Positions 35,901-46,356 of a stretch of DNA of 64,000 bases are shown piece by piece (position 1 is the stretch's first letter; every line of letters starts with the position of its first letter). The translations under genes and the position numbers were made by a program. Origin of the DNA: Maylandia zebra (lineage: Eukaryota > Chordata > Actinopteri > Cichliformes > Cichlidae); the NCBI RefSeq assembly GCF_041146795.1, contig NC_135170.1, forward strand, positions 32,289,533 to 32,353,532. The letters are read 5' to 3'. The notes beneath the pieces were generated by a model that saw only the letters and a program-made list of their open reading frames with translations, was not told the DNA's origin and did no database searches.

Positions 35901-37589
35901 AGCTGAAGAACAGGTCTTTGTTTTTCTTTCCTGCAGCACCAGAACTTTGAAGAGTCTCAGGAGGCCATGAAGCAGCAGCTTCTTCAGCTCAGTATCCTGC
36001 TGAAGGCGCTGGACCCAGAGCTCTGTGACTTCCTGGGTAAGTGAGCTCCTATTTAGCCAGGCACATTAACAGTAGAAGTGAGAGTGTAAAATGAAACGTG
36101 CAAAGTAAAGCTGGGCAAGATAAAGAAGTTTTAAAGCTACCTCCTTCATTGTTGTGTTGATTTGCACCTCAGCACTAATTTCAGTTCCTATCTAACTTGT
36201 ATACATGTGCTTCTGTCTAAAAGGAGCAACTTGTCAATTTGCATGGCATTTGGGGAAGAAGATAAAGTCACAGGGAGGGAAAATCTGGCAGCTAGGGCAG
36301 GTAGTGACCAAAGATTGTCATGTCACCACAGTTCCACTCATCCCAACTGATTGTTCTTACTCAGATGTTATAGTAGAACTCGGTTTGGAGAGGTTGTTCC
36401 TGGCGGATGAATTTACGGTTTGAAGTTGGGTCAGTTTGACACCGAAGGCAAAGTCGAACCTTAAATAGAGCAGCAATGCAGAAAGACGACCAGAGGTGCA
36501 CAAAAGGAAGACATTACCGTGTTTTCTGTTGAATCTGACCTCTCACATATAAGTTTAGATATGCTGAAGGTGACATACATGCCACGCATATGTATGAAAC
36601 TGAGAAAACTCTGGATGTGCAATAATAATTTCTTTTTTGTAAAGAGATAAAATTCCAGTTCTCCCTTCCTTGCATGTCCTTCAGACTCTCAGGACAGCGG
36701 CTCGCTTTGCTTCTGTTTCCGCTGGCTGCTCATCTGGTTCAAGAGAGAGTTTTCCTTTGAGGATATCCTCACACTGTGGGAGGTGAGTGCTTGACTGTAC
36801 CAATTTAACATATTTGTGTCTTGAATTGATTTTTGTTATGAAACCGAATCCCACATTATTATTATTTTTTACAGTCTACAGTACGGATTGTTTGGGCTGC
36901 ATCTTGACATCGCATTTTATGGCATCGTGTTTTCTTCCTCAGGTCCTCTGGACTCGTCTTCCATGTGAAAACTTTCACCTGCTGATCGCCTGTTCGATCC
37001 TCGAGTCCCAGCGAGAAGAACTGATAGGCTCGAACCATGACTTCAACACTATTCTGAAGGTGTGTGTCTGGATTAAAGATGAGTTTGTTTGTTTTTCTGT
37101 AATCATACAGATTTTCATCTTCTATAATGTTTTTCATCTGCAGCACATTAACGAGTTGACAATGAAGTTGGACCTGCAGAGCGTTCTGCGTGGAGCCGAG
37201 GCCATCTACCTACAGCTGTTTCTGTGCAAGGTAAGACACAGGGCCACTTCATACCTCATGATTCGACATACAGCCAGTAAAATATCTGTTGGTCCAAATC
37301 TGAGATTATTATTTTTTTATTAGTATTATCAGAATATAATAGGAAAACAATTTATCTTGTGCTATATTATGTTAACTGATAAATTAATAACTTGCTTCCC
37401 CTTTTCCCTCTACCCTTTCCACCCCAGGAGCTTCCTGTTATGGTTAAGCAGGTCCTGGGCCTCTACGTCCCACCCAGCTCAGAGGAAGAGAGCCCAGACT
37501 CACAGGCCAGCGAGACACAGCGCCTCCTCAGCCAATCACAGGAAGGAGCTGCAGCTTCTAATTCAGCGTGTGGCCCCAGCTGCTCTTAA
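26967..37589 (+). CDS. tbc1d17: TBC1 domain family member 17, Rab GTPase-activating protein
   Basis: Seventeen exons join without a phase conflict: 26967-26993, 28638-28733, 28824-28901, 28996-29107, 29182-29365, 29521-29632, 32157-32327, 32418-32543, 33372-33475, 33903-33997, 34084-34200, 35209-35309, 35937-36036, 36685-36782, 36943-37059, 37144-37230 and 37428-37589. They encode 628 residues (human about 648). The N-terminal DUF3548-type region includes IFEKEGVYLHT. The TBC domain starts near residue 303 (ITHSLRKEIWKFLLGFYPW). It carries the arginine-finger motif IERDVNRTDR (about 368) and glutamine-finger motif YVQGMSDLLSPIL (about 408), both intact, so GAP activity is expected. Family knowledge: TBC1D17 acts on Rab8 with optineurin and, like TBC1D15, in mitophagy-linked Rab7 control. 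Intron 6 holds a LINE, intron 8 a MITE, intron 9 a SINE and intron 11 a Tc1 relic. TBC1D15 is the nearest alternative; synteny with akt1s1 favours TBC1D17. Confidence 0.96.
28150..28260 (-). repeat. SINE-like fragment, antisense
   Basis: GGGAGGACGCCAGAGTACC, then GGAGAGAACCCAATCAGG and GAGAACATGCAAATTCCAC match the conserved body of a widespread fish SINE in reverse (usual order: GTTTGCATGTTCTCC, GTGGGTTCTCTCC, TACTCC). The tRNA head is not recognisable. Confidence 0.6.
30150..31840 (+). mobile_element. 5'-truncated LINE (Jockey-superfamily reverse transcriptase)
   Basis: Open frames at 30187-30618, 30625-30819 and 30841-31353 are successive parts of one reverse transcriptase in the same frame, separated by in-frame TAA codons at 30616-30618 and 30817-30819. 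Visible motifs are VDLKKAFDTINHSILL, GVPQGSVLGPKLFNVYIND, the catalytic FADDTN near 30533, KLSLNINKTKAMFFGN, FLGVIIDNKISW, and the C-terminal VLPYLTYCVEVWGN. The endonuclease and start are missing. The 3' end is a short AATGAAAT-type repeat (31811-31838), not poly-A. The clade may be Rex1/Babar, CR1-like or Daphne. Only two stops break the RT, so it is fairly young. It sits in sense orientation in tbc1d17 intron 6. Confidence 0.9.
31880..32010 (+). repeat. Dispersed teleost repeat beginning (CAAGT)n
   Basis: Starts with four tandem CAAGT units at 31889, then CATTTCATTTCAATCATATG, GGTACAGTACACAGTGAAAC and GGTCCTCCAAGACC. I recognise this as a repeated motif in fish genomes but cannot name the family. 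It directly follows the LINE tail. Confidence 0.45.
32565..33298. mobile_element. MITE with 19-bp TIRs and TTA target duplication
   Basis: The ends GGCTACGTTCACACTGCAG (32565-32583) and its exact reverse complement (33280-33298) form perfect 19-bp inverted repeats, flanked on both sides by TTA. The 734-bp interior has repeated GATCGGAT/TCGGAT motifs in both halves and no transposase. A 3-bp TTA duplication is the PIF/Harbinger habit (TWA), so a Harbinger-type MITE is most likely. An inverted, truncated relative lies at 55177-55543. Confidence 0.85.
33553..33830 (-). repeat. tRNA-derived SINE, antisense
   Basis: In reverse complement it starts GCTCAGGAGGGAGGGAGAGC (A-box region), has the B box GGTTCGAACCC, and ends with AAGCGCTATATAAGAACCAG and a TTTACCAT repeat tail. 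It lies in tbc1d17 intron 9. It is the same family as the relic at 3.5 kb. Confidence 0.85.
34299..34995 (+). mobile_element. Decayed Tc1-like element in tbc1d17 intron 11
   Basis: Remnants in transposase order are an N-terminal-like block near 34330-34500, MNSSVYKSIPQSN near 34592, LKLGPNWVI near 34653, CKEEWTKTPPDTDEVI near 34770, and a C-terminal VNLLLLKLVL-like end. The 3' terminal repeat follows near 34875-34930 (AGTAGCTTACTTTCACATGA). Many frame breaks. It is the same family as the relic at 19 kb. Confidence 0.8.
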
Positions 37590-38157
37590 ATCTGATTATC
37601 AGCTGGTGGACTGACACTCACTAAGAGATGTGTGAAAGACATTTATATATGAAATATGTACTAAATATTATCCCATGGTATGGAGTGAAGACTGTTGTTA
37701 CTGATGGTCAGAGGCAGGGGGCACTGTGGAGGCTCTTTTCTCTCACTGTGTGTTCATGAAAGTTACAATCCAATGTGTTTAAACACTATAGCCGTACTTG
37801 CAGTGCTGTTTTTGTGTGTATGCTGTCCTCCTGTTTCCTTGTCACTTGTTTACATTTCCTGTTTTCATGACACTTTTGCTTCTGCTTTTACTTATTATTT
37901 AACTATATTAATTCGTTTATCCCTTGCTTACGTTTCAGTTTATTTTGTGTTTTCTTACGGTCCTCTCACCACTCCTCCTGTAAAGGGAAATAGACGAAGC
38001 ATAAACTCACTGGCAGTATGTTGCTAGTACTGTAAGATGCCATTCCAGCCCTATGCAAAGGTTGTGCATGCCTTATAGGTTCCACATGCCACTTTGGTAA
38101 TATTAAGCCTTGTAACTATATGTATGATGTTCTAGCATTTTCATCTCGTTATTACCA

Positions 38158-38163
38158 AATAAA
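38158..38163 (+). terminator. tbc1d17: tbc1d17 polyadenylation signal
   Basis: AATAAA about 570 nt after the stop codon, with no earlier canonical hexamer between. Confidence 0.6.
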
Positions 38164-38399
38164 TGGTTGAATCATAACAAAACAGGGTATTTAAACTCTA
38201 CTTTATCCATTTGTAAAAACTTAAGCAGAAGAAGTTCAAGATAACTGAACTTGATCCCCCTGTGGATAAGAATCAGGTGAGGAAGGAACAGACGATAACA
38301 TCCTCCCCAAGACTTGAAAAGGATTCATTTATCAAATGGTGGAGGTGAGCGTCAGTGTGCAGGTCTGAGTTTACCTGCAGATCCACAGCAACAATAATA

Positions 38400-38690
38400 C
38401 ACGAGCCGACCGTGGGTCAGGGGGTTGGAAGCTCATCTTGTAAACCGTAAGGTTGCCGGTTCGATCCCCAGCTCTGTCTTGCTCGTTGTGTCCTTGGGCA
38501 AGACACTTCGCCTACTGGTGATAGCCAGAGGGGCCGTTGGCGCAATATGTCAGTCTGCCCCAGGGCAGCTGTGGCTACAACTGTAGCTGCCTCCACCAGT
38601 GTGTGAATGTGAGAGTGAATGAATAGTGGAATTGTAAAGTGCTTTGAGGGTCTCGAAAAGCACTATATAAATGCAATCCATTATTAATAC
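38400..38690 (+). repeat. Intact-looking tRNA-derived SINE
   Basis: The head GACCGTGGGTCAGGGGGTTGG matches an A box, and the B box GGTTCGATCCC follows after about 45 nt. The body has CTTGGGCAAGACACTTCGCC and CAGGGCAGCTGTGGCTACAA; the tail runs TTGTAAAGTGCTTTGAGG to CACTATATAAATGCAATCC. Both polymerase III boxes are consensus, so this is a young copy. Confidence 0.88.
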
Positions 38691-38699
38691 ACATATCAG

Positions 38700-41600
38700 T
38701 GAGGAGTAACTTCACACCGGTCCTTGTCCTATAAAGTTACTTCTCATGCATAAACTCACCATAACAGGCGAGGTGTGTGGGTGTTCCTCGCCTCTCGCCC
38801 TGTGGTAGCTGGGATAGGCTTTAGTGTATATCAGTGTAAATATGTAAATATCTGTATATTTACATATTTAAAATCTCTCCAGTTATATATCTTAAACTAT
38901 CCAGATGCAAATGTTTTAGATGTAGTTTAAAAACTGAAAAAATGGGAAATAGTTGTTTGAATTTTACATGTAAATACATAAAGATAGAAATTGAAATGAA
39001 AAGCTGCAGGATGCAGGAATCTATAAGAAAGATTCCAGCTCAATCAATGAGCTGTTTTAACTCCTTCCTTTATTCTGATTGGTTGTCCCTTGCAAACAGC
39101 AGTTTTGAACAGCAGATGCATCTCAGGTCCAGCAGCCAACGCTGTGTACCTGAGATGACTACTTTAGGGATATCAGCTCTCACTGACATCATATAGAGCC
39201 AGAAGTAGAAAAGAAATACCTAAACTGCGTGTTTAGAGCACTCTGAGCTTTTTCCTCTCAGGGATTAGCTGCACACCCTGTCATTTCATTATTTGAAACT
39301 TTGGCCATATTTAATACGACCATCAAACATCGTAACTGTTTATAACAGAGGTAATAGCTCCCCTTTAGTGTAACACCCAAATGCTGTCAAAAACTCAACT
39401 GATAGTCTCAAAATTGTGATAAATACATTGATTTAGTGAAGATGTTTCGCTACTCTGCGTCTGTGTAAAAATGATTCCAACGACTCGTTTACATTTGTCC
39501 GATAAATCTGAGGTCAAAGACTGACAGACTGTTACAGTAAACTGCACTTGTTTATGTCTTAACTTGTGAACTGGTTAAACTTTGCCCTCCCTAACCTCTC
39601 CTCCCCCACTGGCCAGCAGGTGTCTGTCTGAGGTGAATAGCTCAAGGGGAAAATAGGGCCTCTGTTCTCCACTGTCCTGGGAAATGAGCTGGAAAATGAG
39701 GGGCGGGCAGCCACACCCCCTTCTCAGGACCTGCTGCACTCCTCCTGTGGCTGGTGGCTGTCTTCGAGCCCCTCGATCCATTTTGTTTGAATACAGCTGC
39801 GGTGTATGAATTTAGCAGGGTGCTTAAACAGCCCGACGATCTGTCACTATCGCCCTCTCGCCCTCCCACCGTCCCACCCCATCCTGACCTCACTTGACTG
39901 GCAGAGCCAAACTTACTCAGTCCTTCATTCAAACTCAATCTGCTTTCAGCCCTTTTCAAAGCCTGTTTATAGGCGAAGGCCTTGTCGACCGCTTTAAACC
40001 TAATATTCTCTCACTAATGCTACAATCGACTAAGAATTGCAGGATTATGTCTCTTCGTGTTGTCATTATGCAGAGTGTCTAAGAATAACCATCTCAGTTA
40101 GACAATGTGGCTGCTGATCTACTCCCTGTGCCTCAGATTCTCATCTATGATTTGTTTATTATGAATTCAGTTACTCAGGAAAATTGAATGAATCTGGTCT
40201 AGGCTTGGAACACTGGACACAGGATGCACTGGCATTGTTTTGTACAGGTTTAAACTTTAACCTTGCATGAATATTTTAAAGGGAAAACATTGTGCTCTTG
40301 TGTTAATTAGTTGTAAACTTTGGGTAAGTTCATGTACAAGCCCTGAAATACCCTAAAAGAACTCAGAATTGCAGTATAGATTCAATGCCTGCGTGTACAT
40401 TCAAACATGTGTTATAATATGCTTTTAACCACTGATTCTGATTTGGAGGGGGGGGTGTATTAATTTTGGGTTTCAGTCTTTTTAATTACTATTGTGTGGA
40501 TGCCATATATTAGACACAAGACTTGGGAAAATTACATCATGTATCACATTAAAAACACAGAACTTTTGAAAGCCTTCTTGTAATCATCCAAAGTCTCAAT
40601 GAATACATCCACGTCAGAGTGTAGTTTCTATTTTTATTTTAGTTAATTAAAATGTTTTTAAACATCCAGTGTTAATTTTTTTTAGTTTAGCTTCAGTAAC
40701 AACCATCATATGAAGAAGGAAAATGTTATGCATTTTCACAGAAAGTGGGACTGTTTAATCAGGTCTGCATTCTTGGGGATTTTAGCTTTAGCTTGTTATG
40801 ATATGGGTTTCAGGTTTTGGAATATTTTATGAGATTATGTTAAGTGGTTGTGATTATTTTTTATTTTCATGACTTTCATCAAAGTAGCTCGTGCTTACGT
40901 TGACAATAGCGAAATTTAATCAAGTGCTTTATCGGAACATTGCTCATAGTATAAGTACAGATTTCAGGTGCATGTTCTCCCATTGTGTATTTCCATCTTT
41001 TAAATCTTTCTTATGTTTGTTCAGTTTACCATTTTAGGACTATTGTTTTGTCATATTCTGTCTTACTGAGTTTTTTATTTATAGTCCTTTGGTTGCTGTA
41101 ATACAGAACCTGCCCAACTTTGGAGATAAATGAAGTGTTCTTTTTTTTCCCTTCATAAAAATACTGTTTTGGGTTACATATGAAACTGAATCACTTCTTT
41201 GTCACAGCAGGTATGAATTATTGATGCTCAGCTGAAATCAAGTCGTGGTGATCCACAGCATGGTGTTCGTATCTCTGTCCATTTAACTCCCATTTGAAAC
41301 CTTAGCTGCCATTGACGCCTTAAATGTGTGAAGAGCCACCTGTAATGAGTGTGTCAAATACAATCTGTATTCTCCACTGGGGAGTGCGACCCCATTGTGA
41401 CCATCAGTGGGCTCCCCGGGGAGTGCGTGAAAAGTGTGTCTACCCCATGAATGTGTGAAGTGTGTGTGTGCGAAGAGCCAGCAGCAGGCAGAAGGCCAGG
41501 AGCTGTTGTCTGACACTGATTTGTAAAGGGAGACAATACGGCTCGTTGACCTGCCCGGCTCCACTGTCTGTTGCACATACCTCGCCCGGCCCTCCCCGCT

Positions 41601-42700
41601 GGCCTCGCCGCTCTTTATACAAGAGCAGCAGATTGCCACAGGGAGGGGAGACCGAAGGGGACGCAGGTTGCTTTGACAATGACAATCTGTGACGACAGAG
41701 AAGCTCAGAGCCAAAAGTTTGACGAACACATTTATAACTACTTTTGAAATCCCTTCCTCTCCCCTGATAAATGGTGAGAAACGCAAGATGTGTGCAGTAT
41801 TCAAGGTATTTTAATGTTTCCATCTAAAGAGTGCAAAAGCTTCCAAAAAAGAAATCTGTTTGCAACCCCACTGTCAAATATTATTTTTCTTTATTGATTA
41901 ATTTGTAATTGTTTCAAAAATTGATTCATTTTTTTGTTTAGTATGTTTGCACGCAGCTGTTATATTGTTTCCTTACAAAAGAATATAGAATCTATCTAGA
42001 ATTACCAAATATCTTTGTTAAAAAACATTTGTAAAAACAAAGAACCTTTAGGGTATTCTCGCTTGAATGAAATGTGAGATTTTACTCTCATTTTATCTAT
42101 CTTTAATTTTTAATCACTTAATCACAGTTCTCCAAATGCATCCTGGGACATAAGCAACATTTTAGGATTGCAAACCTGCAAACCACCGACTCAAATCATT
42201 ATACGACACAAAAATCCCTGAAACTGCACAGACAGAAATAATGGGACTGTTTGGGAAACTAAAAAAATATCAGAACTTCAGGATCTTTCTCTGACAGCAG
42301 GACAAGACTGAACATCAGCGTTTAACATCTCTCCTCCCGTGCTCATGTTGTAAACAAACACCCTCATCCTTTTGTCATCCATGCCCATTGTCACAGTCTG
42401 GAGGTGCTTCGCTCTCTCTCTCTCTCTGTCTCTCTCTGTCTCTCTCTGTCTCTCTCTCACCCCTCGTTGCCTTTTCTTTTCGTCCTTCTCTTTTTTCACT
42501 GTCGGTGACAAGCTGTTGCTCTGTCCCTGCGGGCCACACCCTCTCTTGTCTGTTCCTCTTTTCCCCTCCCCTGCCTCCCTCTCTCCCCTTGCTCTCCTTC
42601 TTTCTCCCTCTCCCCACCTGTTGAGGCAATTGTTGCACAGATCGCATTGTTTGTTAACTTATTATTTTATGTCGCTCATGAGGGTCTCTGCCCCTTCCTA
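38700..42700. other. Intergenic DNA between tbc1d17 and ccndx
   Basis: No exon is supported. GC-richer patches at 39.58-39.96 kb and 41.3-41.7 kb carry overlapping open frames on both strands (up to 173 codons minus, 41283-41804) without homology I can see. They could be conserved regulatory DNA for ccndx. The remainder is AT-rich. Confidence 0.4.
42412..42458. repeat. (CT)n microsatellite
   Basis: Nearly pure CTCTCTGTCTCT-type repeat followed by pyrimidine-rich DNA to 42620, about 300 bp upstream of the ccndx TATA box. Strand-asymmetric CT tracts are common in proximal promoters; open frames across it are repeat artefacts. Confidence 0.9.
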
Positions 42701-42751
42701 TGGCATTTCCCACCCCTCTGGACCACTCCCCCTCTCTTCCCGACTGCTGGG

Positions 42752-42758
42752 TATAAAA
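42752..42758 (+). promoter_or_regulatory. ccndx: ccndx TATA box
   Basis: TATAAAA in the context GGGTATAAAACTTTGAGC, about 210 bp before the start codon, with C-rich CACTCCCCCTCT boxes just upstream (42724-42736). It implies a start site near 42785 and an unspliced 5' UTR of about 180 nt. Confidence 0.7.
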
Positions 42759-42967
42759 CTTTGAGCTTCTGGTGAGGGGGGATATTCAGCAGGGCCACCT
42801 CAGGAAGACTGATTTCAGCAAAAACCAAGAAGGCTCTACAGTGATTTACCAACTTCCATTTACCTGCAAACTATTCAGCTTCCTTGTGTGGCAGAAGGAC
42901 GTTGGTTTTTCTTTTAATTCCCTCCTGGACATAAACAAGTTCATATTTTAGCCAGCAGGCTGTGCAG

Positions 42968-44429
42968 ATGGACAGAGACATGTCTGTGTCTCTGTGGTGT
43001 GAGGAAGTGGAGGATGACCAGACTCAAGATCAGAGCCAGAGGGAGGCACAAGCCCAGGGCCACAACAGTGGCTCGCCTCAGCTGCGAGCCGCCTGGGACC
43101 CAACAGTGTCGGGGCATCGAGTGATCCAGAGGCTGCTTCACGTGGAGGAGAGATACATGCCCTCCATGCTCTACATCACCCTCATCCACAGGGATCCGGA
43201 GCGCAGGGAGGAGCTTGCCAAATGGGCCCTGGAGGTATTCAGTTCTCTCATGCTCCAGTTTTTCGATTTGCCTCAAAGTGCTGGGTGAGTTATGTCATCG
43301 GGACAGCTGTGATCCTGACATCTTTCATCCTTTTTCCCTCCTCTCCAGGTGTGCTGTGAGTGTGGTTGTGATGAGACAGTCTTCCCCCTGTCTGTCTCTC
43401 TGATGGACAGGTTCCTGTCTGCGTCTCTGTCTGTACCGGTCTCATTGTACTGCCTAGCTGCTGGCTGCATGCTTATAGCCTCGAAGCTCACAGAGTGTGA
43501 CAGCGTGACCGCTGACACCCTGTGTGCGGCAGCTGAATACAGCTTCCTGCCATCGAACCTGTTGGTGAGTTTATCTCATACTCCGAATAACCTAATCCCA
43601 TTTGGGAGTCTTTCCCAGCTGTGGCCCTCTAATACCTAACAGTGATTTGTCTCCACTGGATGCCAAAGTCTTTCAAATGTAGCCCATAAAGTTGGGCTTC
43701 AGCTAAAATTTTCCTGTTTTCATGCTCCCTTCCATTAGGAAATGGAGCGTGTTATCCTCGCCACCCTCCGATGGGACACAGCAGCAGTGACTCCGCAGGA
43801 TTTTCTCCCACATTTTCTCGCCTGTGTAGAGGAGAGAGGAGACAGTGGTGAATCTGCAGAGGAGCAGCTTTCCACCCTGCGGCGGCACAGCGACACGCTG
43901 GCCGCCATGTGTGTCTGCGACTCCCGGTTTCTGGGAGCCCCGCCATCGCTTGTTGCTGCAGCATCACTGAACTGTGCCCTACGAGGTCTGGGCAACAAGG
44001 GCCTCACTCAGCTGGCCCTTATGAGTGAAGCATTGGCTGAACTGTGCCAGACCGACCTGGTGAGAATGCCTGTTTTGTTTGCAAGTAGACTCAATTATTA
44101 GATTAGATTTGATTTAAATGAGGTTTTCAGTTGGAATTTTAATTTTGCAAAGGGACAGAATCAACAAGAAGCATTTTCTTTTGTTTTGAAGGGCCTCCTT
44201 GTTTCAAAGCTTTGTCAAATGCAGTGAAATACACATATCTTACACAAAAGACTTCATTTTTCTCTTTCTTGCTTTCCAGGCTGTCCTGCAGTGCTACAGT
44301 GAGATGATTGAATATGCCCTCCACCAGCGTCTGAGAAGTGGGCTTCAGCAGGGCCCCACAGAAAAAGACGAGGAGGTGGAGAACGAAAGGCCTGGAACAC
44401 CAACTGACATGAGAGAGATTGACTTGTGA
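42968..44429 (+). CDS. ccndx: D-type cyclin, probable cyclin Dx
   Basis: Four exons, 42968-43234, 43349-43564, 43739-44059 and 44280-44429, all break in phase 0 and give 317 residues. An N-terminal LWCEE (residues 9-13) is the LxCxE Rb-binding motif typical of D cyclins. The cyclin box follows: RVIQRLLHVEERYMPS, then MDRFLSASLSVPVSLYCLAAG and MLIASKLTE. The C-terminal half matches the second cyclin fold (LEMERVILATLRWDTAAVTP, PPSLVAAASLNCAL). The tail GTPTDMREIDL contains a Thr-Pro near the end, as in the D-cyclin degron (T286-like). D cyclins bind CDK4/6 and start Rb phosphorylation in the nucleus. The sequence departs from cyclin D1, D2 and D3; fish and amphibians have an additional cyclin Dx linked to motor-neuron formation, and this is my best match. 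A diverged ccnd2 or ccnd3 paralogue is the alternative. Confidence 0.88.
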
Positions 44430-44803
44430 ACACTGAATGAAGTATTGCATTGAAAGTGTCAACCAATCAAAACCCTTTAAGCTCATCAGTCAAACTGATA
44501 TAAATTCAATATGACCTCAGAATGCTCTGACATTTTTTCCTCATATAATTTAGCTATTTTTGTGTGTGGTTGTTAATTTATTTTTGTTAATTTATTTGTG
44601 GAAAGGCGTTTTTTCCACGTGCCATATTTAATACTTCTATCAATTTTATATTAGGCCTAGATTTTTTTAAAGAATCATATTTATACCTTTTATTTATTAT
44701 TCATGCGCAATTGTTGATTCATTTTATGTTAATTTATTTCAATTTACCATAACTTTGTGTTTTTGTCCTGAGTTCAATACACAGAAAATCTATTTTTAAA
44801 GCT

Positions 44804-44809
44804 ATTAAA
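44804..44809 (+). terminator. ccndx: Variant polyadenylation signal of ccndx
   Basis: ATTAAA followed by TGTTTGTACATATTTTGTGT, about 375 nt after the stop. The preceding UTR has ATTTA-type AU-rich motifs (44555-44700), consistent with an unstable cyclin mRNA. Confidence 0.5.
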
Positions 44810-45104
44810 AATGTTTGTACATATTTTGTGTCTATTTTTTTTTACCTAATATCCGTTGATGCCTTCATGTGCAAAGCCACGCGCCTCCAAAAGCAATCTC
44901 TTATATTTGATGTTATCTCACTAAAGGGGGATTTTGTCTCATTAATTATGTGGCACATTTATCACGGTGAGCTTGCATTATGTTCACTATAATACAAAAT
45001 TGTGATCACAATTCCAAAGCTCCTTACCCGTAAAAAAAAAAGGATGTGTATGATATTTCCGACGTTACCTGAAGGGAGCACACAGGAGGAGATCCGCATT
45101 CCCA

Positions 45105-45178
45105 TGACGTCAGTTTTATCCGACGCAAATACAGCTCGTGCTTGAAGCATTGGGTCAGATATCCAAAACAAACTTGCG
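45105..45178 (+). promoter_or_regulatory. nucb1: Probable nucb1 promoter and untranslated first exon
   Basis: A CRE palindrome TGACGTCA (45105-45112) is followed by a strong splice donor GCG|GTAAGA at 45178/45179, suggesting a first non-coding exon of about 60 nt. The coding exon at 46357 has an upstream TTAAAG acceptor, consistent with such an exon. NUCB1 is known to respond to ER stress through ATF6-type factors, which can use CRE-like sites; the link here is inference. The rest of 44.8-46.35 kb shows no feature. Confidence 0.45.
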
Positions 45179-46356
45179 GTAAGATACTGCCTATGTAAGG
45201 ATGTTTTTCAGTGTTATGACAAGTTTTATGTGTCAGTTTAACGCCGACCAAGAGTGTACGAGAAATTAAGAGAAAACTGTGTCGTAGAAAGAAATGTGCT
45301 ATGCGTTTCTTGCTTACATGTTCGGCGATGTGAAAACACGGAGCTCTAACATCATCTGTAAAATCAATTAATAACGAAAGAGGCCTGAAATAAGCCATAA
45401 GCGAATCATTAATTTAGGTTTGTGTTGGGTTTACAGTGACAGGGGTTCGCTGTTAACGAATAGATTATTTTTGGGGGGCTAAATCGTCATCACTCCGTAT
45501 CCATTTTCCGCATCCGTAGTGTTCTTACTTAAGCTAGTTAGCTTCCTAGCAATAGCTAAACAATACCATTAATTAACAAATGCCTTATTAATAAATAATA
45601 ATATAGATGGTATCATTACAAATGGCACATGAAATCTCATCTCAGAATGCCGGTATAGCTCCTATTTGTAACACTTCTTCCCTCTTGGATTACATCTATT
45701 GCGTTAATTCTTATCAAAATGTCATATTACTGTTTTTTATATATCCAAGGATACATCGAAATCTACGAAGAACTACAGTTTTAGACTTTGTATAGATCCT
45801 TGCAGTCGTCTGGTGAATTCGGCATTCATCGGTCATCAACTAATCACATTAAAACCTAAAAGTGACTAGCTCACTTTCCTGCTGTAACCACTGCGTATAA
45901 TTTGTTGACTGAGATTAAGGTTGTATAGGAGTTAAATTATATAGTATTGGGGGAAAAAAATAGAAAAAAGATGATAAACTATGTCCAGAGCACTACCTGA
46001 GGTTTGTTATTGGTGAAGATCATTCAGATTCTCACACTTCCTAAACTACAACTACAGATACCAGAAGACACACCACTCCTGGAAATCTACATAATGTATA
46101 CACCAAGTATTATGAAGTAAATGTAATGTAATCAAAACAATAGGAAATATGACCTATTTGCACATGAGTATCCTTACAGGGTCTTTTGTTTGAAAATGTC
46201 ATAATTGAGTTGTGTGTTGTGAGATTTTAGGGGAAGGAGGTTCTCTGTGAGTTAAATACAGATTTTTTTAATGTACCAAGTTACATATAAATGTAGGTAT
46301 GTAGGAGAACTGACACTGGAAGATATTTTTGTTATTGATATTCATATTAAAGGAGG

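Noticed and set aside
41283-41804. 173-codon minus-strand open frame
   Set aside because: Overlaps open frames on both strands in a GC-richer patch, has no family signature, no splice context and low-complexity Ser/His stretches; more likely non-coding or regulatory DNA.
42375-42764. Ser/Leu- and Arg/Glu-rich frames upstream of ccndx
   Set aside because: They are translations of the (CT)n repeat and neighbouring pyrimidine tract in the promoter.
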